Of a DNA stretch of 64,000 nucleotides, positions 41,601 through 53,600 are shown piece after piece; position 1 is the stretch's first letter, and every line of letters begins with the position of its first letter. The translations under genes were made by a program, and so were the position numbers. The stretch spans positions 21,724,660-21,788,659 of the forward strand of contig NC_133235.1 of assembly GCF_040436345.1 (NCBI RefSeq), given 5' to 3'. This DNA is from Pagrus major (Eukaryota > Chordata > Actinopteri > Spariformes > Sparidae). The notes under the pieces are model-generated. The model worked only from the letters and a program-made list of their open reading frames with translations. It was not told the origin of the DNA and did not search any database.

Positions 41601-44600
41601 AACAAAAAAACAGGTGTTTTTAATGAAATGAGAGATTAAATGAAAATTTGCCACAATGTAGCGCTGAAAATATTGATTTTATCAAATTTGTAGGAAGAGT
41701 AAGAACAATTACAATATCCAGTTTCTTCCCTTTTCCTTGAGGTGTAGAGAGAGATTCTAGGAAATGTAGAAAAGCATTAAGTGTTGCAGAAGTTGACAAC
41801 ATAACTCCTGAACTGCAAGGATAGAGTTTGTATATTACAAAATCTGATGTTGATTTGAACTGTTTCTGTTTCATATCTTCAAGACTTCACTTTGGCTCAG
41901 TCAATCCCCTTCTATCTTGAAAGAGTGTGCTGACTTCATGAATCAACCTGAGCCCCTAAAAACACTCATTCAGCATCACAAACATCATGGCCACAAAGTT
42001 CTACAAGGTAGAACTTTAAGGACTTTTCACACAATTCCTGATTGACTTGTGTGTTTAAAGTTCATGAAAATATTTTCTTTTTTTCCTAGTTCCCTCTTCC
42101 TCTGCTGATGATTGCATCCTTTCCAGCCTGTCCTATCACCTACCAAATGTAGAGGACGACAAAGGAGACACACTTGTCAAATCTGGATCCACGTGTGTCT
42201 CACAAGACTGGCAGAGAGATAATTCACTTGACAGTGAATCAAAAGAGGTTAAGGTAGATCATTTTAAGGAGATGAAAACAGAATTGATGTGGAACGTAGA
42301 AATAAATGGACAACAGCATGCTGATGATCTGACTGAAGACCAGGGGGCCTCTATTGAAGTAATACTTCAACCTTTTGATGAAAGTGAGTCGAATGATGAA
42401 GACAACATGGACAAAAAATGGCTTCGGCATTTGAAAACTGGCAGTCGGACGTCCTCAAAATCCTTCAAGTGTCTTGTCTGTGGCAAAGAATTTGGTTCCA
42501 TTAACAAACTAAAGAAGCACAAAAATACCCATCGTGGTAGCTTCAAAAACAAAATGATTCAGTCCAAACCAATCCCTGCTGATAAGATCAAAAAGTCCCT
42601 CCCCAGTGAAACTGACACTGGGCCTTCAAGTGTTGTACCCCAGGAATCTTCGGACCCTGCTCAAGAGCAAATGTGTAAAAGAAGCAGTCGTGTCAAACAA
42701 TGCTCCGTATGTCGAGAAGTCTTTACCTGTTCTACCGACTTGATGAGTCACATGAGATGCCACATTGAACAGAGTCCTTATCTTTGTTCTTATTGTGGGA
42801 AAGACTTTGACAACTACAAAGATTACGAGACACATCAGGAAGATCAATGCAGAGTTTCAAAGCAACATTCACAGGACAATCCCCCCAGTAACGCAAAGAA
42901 AAGCAAACGGGAGAATCCAGTTGTTTCAAGTGGAACAAGTGCTGTGCAGCCGTGTAAATCACCTCTGACGTGTCAGAAATGTGAGCAGGTTTTTACCTAC
43001 TACAAGAATTTTGAGAAGCACCAGAGTAAATGTTCTGAAAGAGCTCCTAAAAGGAAAAAGCAAAAATATCCAAAGTATTTAATTATCAAAGGGTGTAATT
43101 TCCAATCAGCTGATAATACCAATGTGAGCTGTGATGAGACAAGTTCTGAAACTGCAAAAACTCCAGTCTCTGCAGATGATGCAGATGCGTCCCAGGTTAT
43201 ATCTCGCACCTTTAAGTGCACAATGTGTGAGAAGAACTTTTCAAAAATCCCCCTCATGAGCAAACATTACTCCATGTCACATAAAGTTACCGACTCATAC
43301 CCCTGCTCTTTGTGCAAGACAACGTTTGTGAGGTTGTACGAATTGGTTCGGCATCAGCAAAACAAAAAGTTGTACCAGTGCGCCGTCTGCAAGAAATGTT
43401 TCTCGAAATCAGGACGGAAGGATCATGACAAAATACACACTGCGAGTGTAACACCGCGCGTTTGTGAAACATGCGGGCAAAGCTTCAGATTTCTTGCTCA
43501 TCTGGTTCTGCACCAGAGAAAGCACAGAGAAGAGCAACCTAATGTTTGTTCCCACTGTGGAAAACAGTTCAGTTCAAAAGACTGCCTGAGAGCACACATG
43601 GTGAAGCACACAGATGGTTTCCCATGCCCGGTGTGCGGGAAGAAATTCTATCGAAAATTATACCTGAAATGGCATCTGTATAAACACACAGGGCAAGAAC
43701 CATACCTCTGCGACACCTGTGGGAAAGGCTGGCCGACTGCACACCTGCTCAAGCTTCACATGAGTCAACACACAGAGGAAAGGCCGTTCAAGTGTGAAGA
43801 CTGTGGTGTTTGTTACAAGAGGGAATCACATTTGATCGCTCACCGTAGAGCCGTACATATCCGGTTGCGTCCATTCTTGTGCGAGGTTTGCAGCAAAGCC
43901 TTTCGATTAAACAGCGAGCTGAAACAGCACATGATCGTTCACACAGGGGAGCGGCCATTCTCATGTCCAAGGTGTGGCAAAAAGTTCAAGAAAAAATGTC
44001 ACCTTAGGCAACACGGCAAAAAGGCATGTCGATAACTTCAGGCTGTCTTTGGACTAAGTGCTAAAACTGTTCATGAATCATGTGCCATTCTACATTCTAC
44101 CACGACATACATACGTCAAAAGTTCTGTCAGCTACCATGTCTTAATGCTCTATATCCGGTAAATGAGCTCCGTTTTGTTTGATACTGTGAATGATTTTCA
44201 TTCACTGCGAATAAAAATGGTACTCAGACAGTGTGTCAAATCAAAGTCTTTTCTAAAGTGTGCTGATGTCTACAAGGTTTCCCCGAGGCCTACAAGGAGC
44301 TCAAGGCTGTCTGATAGAAGTAGGGAGAGGCAGACTCAATTTAGCTTTGGGTGAATCGAGTCCAACAGAAATAGCAGAGATCATGTACGAACAACTGATG
44401 AAACACTCACCGGGCTTTATAATAATGCTGTAACATCTGTTGTGATACGGCATACTTAAACAAACGAAGGGCACATAATGAGTGCTTTTCTTGGTAAATG
44501 TTTGAAGATGTCGTCGCCTTTATATATGGGGAACTGAAATGAGCAAAATGTGCTACTCTTTATTGTTTTATATAAGTATATGAATATTTTTTGAGTTCTG

Positions 44601-47600
44601 ATCAAGCATCCGTGGGACGTACCTGAACAAGTCCAATCTTTGGAGGCCCCTCCGTGGATTGGACTTGGCTCTGACTCACTGAGGCATTGACACAAGACCT
44701 CTGGGGTTGTTTTGTGGTTTCTGGCACTGCAACAATGTTTGGCTGGGTGTTGCATGTCAATTGGCAGCCACATGAATGCAAGGAGCCGAGGTTTCCCAGC
44801 AGAACATTGCGTTGTTACAAGATGATCCATGTCAGTCACTTCACATGTAAGTGGTCGATCGGTGTATGTATAGCTACACATTTAACCTTGTGTGGGAGCC
44901 TGCTGCTGCAGAAAAAGCATTGCTCCACCAGGGAGCAGTGGCACTCCAGAGACTGCCTCCGTTCCATCAGCCAGTCAAACTGTTTTTTATGTACAAGATC
45001 TATAAATGATATTTAATTTCACACACCACATCCTTTGAAATGGCAACATGCAACAAATCTCTATGACTGTCCAGCTGTCAAAATGAAAATGACTTTTGGA
45101 CTACAGAACATTTTGATGTTGAAAAATGAGGATAAAGATGCAGCATGTGCTACATCTTTCATCAGATTTGTTGTTTCAAGCTTTAGATCTGTTCTGTATA
45201 CCGACTGAGCCTTGTCTCTGCGGAGAACAGAAGAATCCTCAGTTTGGGATTTTCCATGTTGTCTGCTAATTAAAAAACAGTGTTGCAGGCGGGGTGATGG
45301 GGTTTGACAGACATCAGCTTTTTTGATGGGGGAATGAAAATCTCTGAAATAACTGCAAAGTAGAAACTCAAGGACATTTGTGAGTCCTGTTTAATCAAAG
45401 ATGCGACAAGGGAAAGGGAACACTGCATACTTTAATATTTCAAGCTTGTTGAGAGGGCTGTGGACAGGATGTGCCACACAAATTTTGAGGTAATAACGTT
45501 TGGTTATACGCTCACAAAATCGCACTACTTGACAACAACCTCATGAAAATGGAAAGAGAAGAAGCGCCAGAAAATGAAAGCAATCTTCACTGGATCTTGC
45601 AGCACTTGGTGGTGGGCAGACTGTGCCACTCCTCTGGGATGTTCTGGCTGTCTCTGTCTGCAGAGACACTCAGATTTTTTCTCCGTCTGAAACCTCCATC
45701 TGTCCTGCCTGCTTTTGATGAACACCGCAGTATGGAGTGGACTATCAACCAAAGAGCTTAGGTCCCCTCTGGCCTCTTCTGGCTCTGCTGAAGTTAAGAC
45801 GAATATCTCGTGGTCTCAGGCACAGGTAGCTCAGCATTTATATAACAAGTCACATCAAGGAGTTTTCTTTTTTACTCATGAGTCATGACTGCTGTGATCA
45901 TTGTCACAATTACTACAGAATAATTACCCATAGACCATGATACAACGATGCACAAGGGTCATTTTAAATCTGTAGGTGGTATTGATGCAGTAATGGCTTT
46001 CGATGCGACCCCATACCCTCGCTGAAGTCAGACGGACAGAAACCTCACTGTCGTGTTTCACCTTATTATTAAGATTTACAGAAGTAGTTAAGCCTCAATG
46101 AGAAAACAAAAACTATATGTTCAAAGTCAGTGTAACTTTTTGCTCAAAATATTAATCTGCTTTGGGGCAACTTTGCACCTGCTTGCGTTTGCACCTGCCT
46201 AATACAGGCATAAAAAAGAAAAAATGAATCATGTTGACAGTGACAACTGATCATTGGCCTAATTATTTTATTGTTTCCTTAGTTTTAAAGCGCATAATTA
46301 TATTAATGGCTGTTAAATGTTCTAAATAAAAATAAAATGGTTCTGATTGACTACTGGCAATCTTCAAAACCTTCAAAAAGCCTTTAAAAATGTGCAGATC
46401 CTAATAATTTCTGATTTGTAATGCAAAAATAACTATAATATATGCAGTGGTTACTGTTACCAACAAGATGTTAAAACAGATACAGATCTTCTGGTAATGA
46501 ATATTTGCAAACGTTGCCACAAAATCACCTTATACTTTATTTATCTGATGATACCCTGAGAGAATGCTGTTTGGTTTTTATTCCCATTTGTGGGATTGTT
46601 TTCCGTCTTTATTAATGTATATTACTGTAAGTATCCAAAAAGGGGACAAAGTCAATATTTTGTCACTGCAGTTATTATGTGATGTGATTACAAAATCGAT
46701 TCTACGTCGGATCTGTGGAGGAAGGAGGAGCAGACTGTCCCCTTTGGTTCAATAACTTAATTTCACAGAATTATTCACTTCAGATCGCAGTCATTTATCC
46801 TGTGGGCTATTAGTCTGTTTATACACAGGCTTACATAACTGTCTGAAGAGTGCAGGCATAATTCACCACAATGTTCCGTGTAGACAGAAGTGAAGAGCTT
46901 CAGGTTTATACTACAACATAAAGATGAATACTTGGAGAGATTCAGTGTGACATTGTGACAACTACTGTAGTACTGCAATCTTTATATTCTAAAAAACGTA
47001 AAGTTGTATTATTGTTAATTTGTGGTTTATGTGACAAAACATTTGAGGATTAACAAACATCGGGCTGTGTAGCTAATCAAATTTGGTCAAATACATCAGC
47101 TGTTAATGTAAATCGTCTCTTTAATCTCATTTAAACGATGGAAATATTGACTGCGTTCGGAAGCATAAGAGTTGAAATGTATCCCGACTTCTATCATACA
47201 GAAATAAGATATAGTTCTGAAGGACTGCTGAGTGGTGCAATGCAGCTTTGATTGAATTGAGTCCTGGATTTGCAGCAGCGTTGACGGGATTCTGACTCTG
47301 TAAAGTCTCTTACTCAGCAGAAATGTCTTGAAGAGCTGGTGCACTATGGGAGCTGCACTGGTGACGCCAGCAACAAATGCCATTCTGTACACATTCATCA
47401 AATCCACTCATAATGGATGCCCGTCGTTTGTCCCCCACCTGCCTGACATTATCTCTCTGAGAATATATATTTTGTTGTCACTGTAGATATCAAGGATATC
47501 ACCCATCCATCCTTCAGGCAGCAGACTGGATACAGTGTGCTGCCTCCTTTGTTTTACTTCCTTGTATCCGACAGAATTTATTGCATGTTGCTTTAAATTC

Positions 47601-50600
47601 AGTGAAACCGGCATCAGTGATTCAGGAGGAGCTCTCCGCTCCAGCGTAATTGCTCCTTGGCAGTGCCGCCTTTCAGATTGCAGTGGTGTCTTTACCCCTT
47701 CTCTTCCCAATGTGCTGCCACACTTACTATAAATATGACCCATAAGCACATCGTCATGCTGCTTTCTTCAGCTTGGAAGGCTTTTGAAATAGGCGTCATT
47801 TCTCAGCTGGCGTGTGGAAAAGCACATCACAGCCAGGAGCCTTTTTCCCACACTTCCAATTGAGGCAGAGAGAGATGAAAAGGATGAAGAGAGCGCGAGA
47901 GAGAGGGAGGGATTCTGGGAAGATGCAGCTTCCTGAAACCACTCATAGAAGACACCTGCCTGTCGTTTTTTTTCTTTGAACCATCTTGCTACTGAGGTAG
48001 GCAGGTTTTCTGGCCAGGTGACACTGATGGTTGATTGAATTTTTATGCAGCAGGCGCATCCAGCAAGAGTCCTGGATATAGCATTGCTATTTCTGCTCTG
48101 ATTTTCCCACTCATGTTTTATTCAGACCTGAGATGCTTCAGCAGGAGAAGGCCCATGTGTAACCAAGTAGGAGAAGATGAGTGCTTGTTTTTCTTTTGCG
48201 ATGCAGGGCTGTAAGTCCATCATCAGATGGTGTGAAACATCAGTCATGTGCTGTGTGCTTCTGTTTGGTAGACAGAGAACTGAAAAATCTCTCGCCACTA
48301 ATTATCATCACTTTGTTAAACACTTGTGCTAATAGCCTCTAGTGTTGCTGCAAACAGCTGAAAACATTACGGATTCAACAGCCTCTGCACTGGCGCCGGC
48401 CCAACTAGTTAATCTGAAATTCACTTTCCCTTTGAAAAAAGGACTGACAGCTCGAATTAGTGATCTCAAATTCTGCTTGTTCTTGACCTTGCAGTCACAT
48501 TTGGCTGCTTTTTTAATTCCAACGAAAACCTGATCGTCTGACTAGACTTTCCTCCATGCGAGCGGTTATGAAAATCATCTCTAAATTATTAACAGAGTCG
48601 AGAGAGACAATACAAAATTATCTGCGTACACGTCCTGCGAAGAGAGGCTACAGTTAAATCCATCCCGTGCATATTATGAAGTGTTTCTCAGACAATCCTC
48701 TGGTAAAACCCTGCTGGAACACAGAGCTCTGCAGCAGAAATGTGTCCTGTCCCACCATGCATCTGGTGTGTATTGATTGTACTCTTTGGGACAGCGGTGC
48801 TTACTGTACAGGGATTGCAACACAGAGCAGCAGAGAGAGAGAGAGAGAGATGCAGGGAGTGGTGGGTGGTGAATGAGTTCAGTTTAGCTTTTTTTAGCGC
48901 AATGTGGCTGCAACACAGAGCCAGATTTGAACATTGGGATTGTGAGAGTGCCTGTACATATCCAAATGCTGTGTGTTACTTGCTTGCTTACATCCCAATT
49001 TGTAGACATGTTTGAATTTGAATGCAGGGTCTGCATGTTGTTAATGTGTAGGGATGCAAAAAAAGACATTCGCACCATATTATCAATCCTCCGACAACTG
49101 CAATGCAGCCGCGTCTGGGCTTCGGCTCTGTCTATTTGCATTCCAGCCAGGTATGGTGTTGGGAGCTCCAGCCGTCGGCGTCCCCACATCTCTACCCCGC
49201 ACACAGCATCCAGCTGTTCAGCACAATAAACATCAGTACAGTAGGTGTGCTCTCTTTAATGCTCCATATGCCACACCAGACGTATTAGCATTTCTAAACT
49301 GCAATATGCTACATGATTCTCAAACATAGTATTTATGAACTATGCCCAAATTACGGCACGGTTAGGAGCAAGTTATGTTTAGACAGCATCATCTTTTATG
49401 GACATTTATAGGCAAAGATATAGATAGGAGGAGGTGGGGTGACATGCAGCAAAGGGACTGGGCTGGAATCAAGGACTCAGCCTTATTACATGGTACACTA
49501 TAAGATCTCTGATTTATTAAATGTAAAGAAAGCAGAGCTAAATTATTATCACTCATTTTAAGCACAATTAAAACACGAGCAAGATAAAATGTTATTGCAA
49601 AGCACTGATAAATTCAAATTTGTGCTAGGATATATATTTATGTACCATATTGACATTTCCAAAAAATGTGTCGTATTTACCAGACTTCATGTCAGTAGCT
49701 AGACGGGACGGTAGTGGAGTTGCAAGAAACAAGGCTGCCAAGCCAGTGACTGCAGTTCGTGACCGCATTTCAACATTTCTAAATGTCACTTCAGTCTTGG
49801 AGGTTATGATCCTTCTGGTCTGAAAGGGCCAAAACGTCAGTGAAGTTATTACATTGCGATGCAGAGTGCAAGCAGGGTGCAGGATCTTCTTCTTTTTCAT
49901 GACTGAAGTGACATTTTCCAACGCACCTGCATCTGAGTTAGTCGGCTGTGCAAACAAGTGGTGGAACCACTGTTTTGACGAGGGCTCACTGCGATCCAAC
50001 ATGGTAAACACAATTTCCTGCCATGTTTGTGGCAACAAAAAACAGAACATTTTGACGTGAAGGTGAGCTGTGTTTGTGAAGCCAAACCATGATGTTCTCC
50101 TAACCCTTACCATGTGTTTTGTGCCTATCGTACCTATCTATCTATCTGCAGCATTTACAACACAACTGTACTGTAAAACACCTGCAGTTGCACCAGACAG
50201 TCAATCAGTTTGTTATATTCTCACCAAAAGGAGCAGAATATAGACAAAGAAAGGATGGAGACAGAGTGAAAAGGTTAGGTTGAGTGCTTGAGCAAAGATG
50301 TAAGAAAACCCCAAAGGTGTCTGTTCTCTTCGGCAGCAGGACATTAGCAGGAAATCAAAACAGCCAGCTCCTGTAATTGGAAGAGTTTCTTGCGTCTAGC
50401 GTGAGTGTTCAGACAGAAAGCAGATGGGGCTGTTGTCGAGCTGCTGAGTGATGGGAGAATAAAAACAAGCAGACAACCTCCTCTGGTGAGACGGATGCTG
50501 TGTCAGCGGGCCACACATGCACGTCACAATAACAAGGGACCATGCACACTGATGTGCACACACGAGTACACGTGTCTCTGCCTTTTGGCTCAAAAAAAAA

Positions 50601-53600
50601 TCCATAAACAAGATTCTCAGGTACAACACTGATGATTCTGGTTGCACAAATCCTGTAATCTCTCAGCTGTCCGGATATAAAGTGTGTGTGTGTGTGTGCG
50701 TGCACTGAAATCAAACCTGTGAAGTAGGTCAACCACCTACAGTACATCCTCTAATGTTTTATGACCGGTGACAGCCGTTGATAGCTGCACAGTAACTGAT
50801 GCCATTATGTTGTTATATCTTTGTGACTGTGTGCAGGGCCATTAAACTGTGGGGCAAATTAGATTAGGGCAGATGCTAAACAGGCCAATGCAATAAAGCA
50901 ATGTGTCATACATGCGCTCTGATTCCATTAAAAGCCCATAGAGTATCTGTCATTTGTATGCTACAGTACGAGCCCTGTTTCTGCAAAAGCCAAACTGAAT
51001 CCCTGCTGACACCACTGATCCATGTACAGGCTAACTAGGCTCAGCTTCGGCATCAGGGAGCAAAGCAAAGCATCAGCTGTTTAAACACCAAACAGTCGAG
51101 TTGGCTTCGAACCCTTCCGACTCGTCTCCGAGCCATCACAAACCCACCACACATCAAAAACGAACTACACAACTCATTGAAGCGAACGCCAGACTGGCAC
51201 CGGTGTCTTGATTGCAGTGCGGCTGTGTTTGATATTAAAAGTGTGTTTCCTGCTCTCTGTGAAGCAGCAGCTCATTGATGAAAACACAAATACAGTCATC
51301 AGATTTTCAACAATGAATTCGCCTACTCACAGGACATCAATCTCCCCCTCCCCCTTGTGTCTTTTTTATTATCTTTATAGAACATTAAGCTGTGTTTATA
51401 ACCATTATAATGACCCTGAAAAAAGACCATGACAAATAGAAACCAAAGCCAGAACTCCACTGAGATAATTGCTTAGTTCTTGTTTCACATCCTTGGCAGC
51501 TCTGGTCATTTATCATTATTAAGCACCTGGGCACACAACCACCAGACTTTTGGTTTCCTTGGCAATAAGCAAGCTAAATCCTGCTCCACTTCTCCAGGTG
51601 GAAGTGAGTCAACAGCGCTGTTGTACAAATCGCCCCCGTACCATCCTCTTGCTTTGTATGAGCTCCTCATAGAGTAGGGAAATAAAAAAAAGAAAGAAGA
51701 AGGGACCACAGAGACAAATGACGGTGTCCTGCCATCGACAACAAGCTCGTCTCCACAGGCCAAACACTCATTGGCAACAAGAGCAGCCTCGAACTACAGA
51801 GGCTTATCTGAGATAAACATGCTGGGAGCCTTTTTCTTTTCTTTTTTTTTTTAATTCAACGTTCACTCATGCAGGTAAACAAAACGGAGCGCTCTTGCTC
51901 TTTTCCAGCAGCGCCCCGGTTAGCACCGCACACCTGGGAGATGTCGATACAGACACACACGAGCAGCTGCACTCACTTTACGATTAAACCGATGACCCTT
52001 TGATCACAACCTCTAGAGTCGGGACTGCTGCTCTCCTGAGAACACACACTCTGCTCAGTGACCTTCTACATCGAAACACATCAGTGTCGAGATGATTAGT
52101 TGATTCATCGATTTGCTGGCAGCTTTTCAATCGGGTTAAAGCTTTTCTCGCTCTGCATCTGGTGTAAATAGTTTGCCACTGGGGCTTGTAGGTTGGATAA
52201 AAGTGACTGTGATGGACTGAATTAGGGCTCAGACTAACCACTATTTTCATCATCGATTCATCTGCCGATATTTACCTTGGTTGGTTTGTCGGCAGGGTCA
52301 CACTGATACTGATTGGATTTACACGAAACTTGAATGGAGGATCGGCCCAGAATAGACTGGTAAAGGGACAGATCCAGGAATTTTATCTCACTTTCTTCAA
52401 CATTGCAGGATAAGGGTTTTTTGTTAGGTGGATGGAGTACAATCTGATGCTGATCCTAGATCTGGTGAGCATTACCTATGCTTGAGCAGTTATGGGTAGT
52501 TTCAAATTTAGAGCGATACAGGGCTACGGGGTTTGATACTGGATTAGCCTTGATTGAATTAAAGGGCAGCGCTGGGCCTTGGCGAAGGTGTCGGAGTGTT
52601 GTTCTACTCTTCACAATTAATCAGTGACTTGTTTAGTCCAGTGTTTTTCGATCCTGGCCCTGCGTGGTTTGCATGTTTCCCTGCCCCAGCACGCCTGATT
52701 CAAATGAATGGATCATTATCAGGCCTCAGCAGAGCTTGATGACGAGCTGATCCTTTGAATCAGGTGTGTCGGAGCAGGGAAACATGCAGGGCAGGGGGGG
52801 GGCTCCAGAACCAGGATTTAAAAACACTGGTTTAGTTTGTAAAATCTCAAAAAGAAATTGTGAAAAATGCTCATCACAGTTTCCCAGAACCCATAGTGAG
52901 GTCTTGATGTAGCTGTTTTTGTCCAAAATGACAATCCAAAACCCAAAGACTCTTCATTTACTATCACGAATAACAAAGAAAAGCAGCAAATCCTGACATT
53001 TACAAAGCTGGAACCTGCATGTGTTTGATATTGTTGCTTGAAAAATGACTGAAGCAATTCGTTGATAATCAAAATAGTTGGAAGTTAATTTTCTTCTGGT
53101 TGACTTAGCCATTAATCGGCTTACCACTGCAGCGCTAGACTGAATTATTCGATGATATTAGATGTAAAACAAAATGTGCGGATTAGTCGTAAATGACAAT
53201 AATCTGTAATTTCATCCCAATACAATCACACACACACACACACACACACTATGCAATCCAGTCGCCGGAATACATTTGGGCAGTGTACGATTCTGCAAAC
53301 AACAGATATTTTGAAACGTTACATTTTTATGTTGTGACAAGGCTTATGGTCTGGTTAGGTTTATGCATAAAACCCACCTAGTCGGGGTGAAGAAAAGATC
53401 ACGTTTTGGCTTAAAATACCTGCTTTGGTTGCCACAAACATGGCAGAAAATTGTCCCCATGGCAGTCAGGTTATAAACACGTCATGTGAACGTGATATGG
53501 CAAGTCTTGTTAAAAATGTCAGTGTGGTTCATGCGACCGTACAAATGTGAACATACCAGTGGTTTGCAGAAACGTTAACTGCCAACATGTTAATCCTTCA

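Noticed and set aside
45543..45761. Small ORF beginning [17 protein letters not shown]
   Set aside because: No domain, no splice context that extends it, overlaps an equally long minus-strand frame, and lies in the unexplained 44115-47050 block.
48740..49329. Cluster of overlapping ORFs of 60-106 codons on both strands near 49 kb
   Set aside because: No recognised domains and no consistent exon signals; typical random frames in moderately GC-rich DNA.
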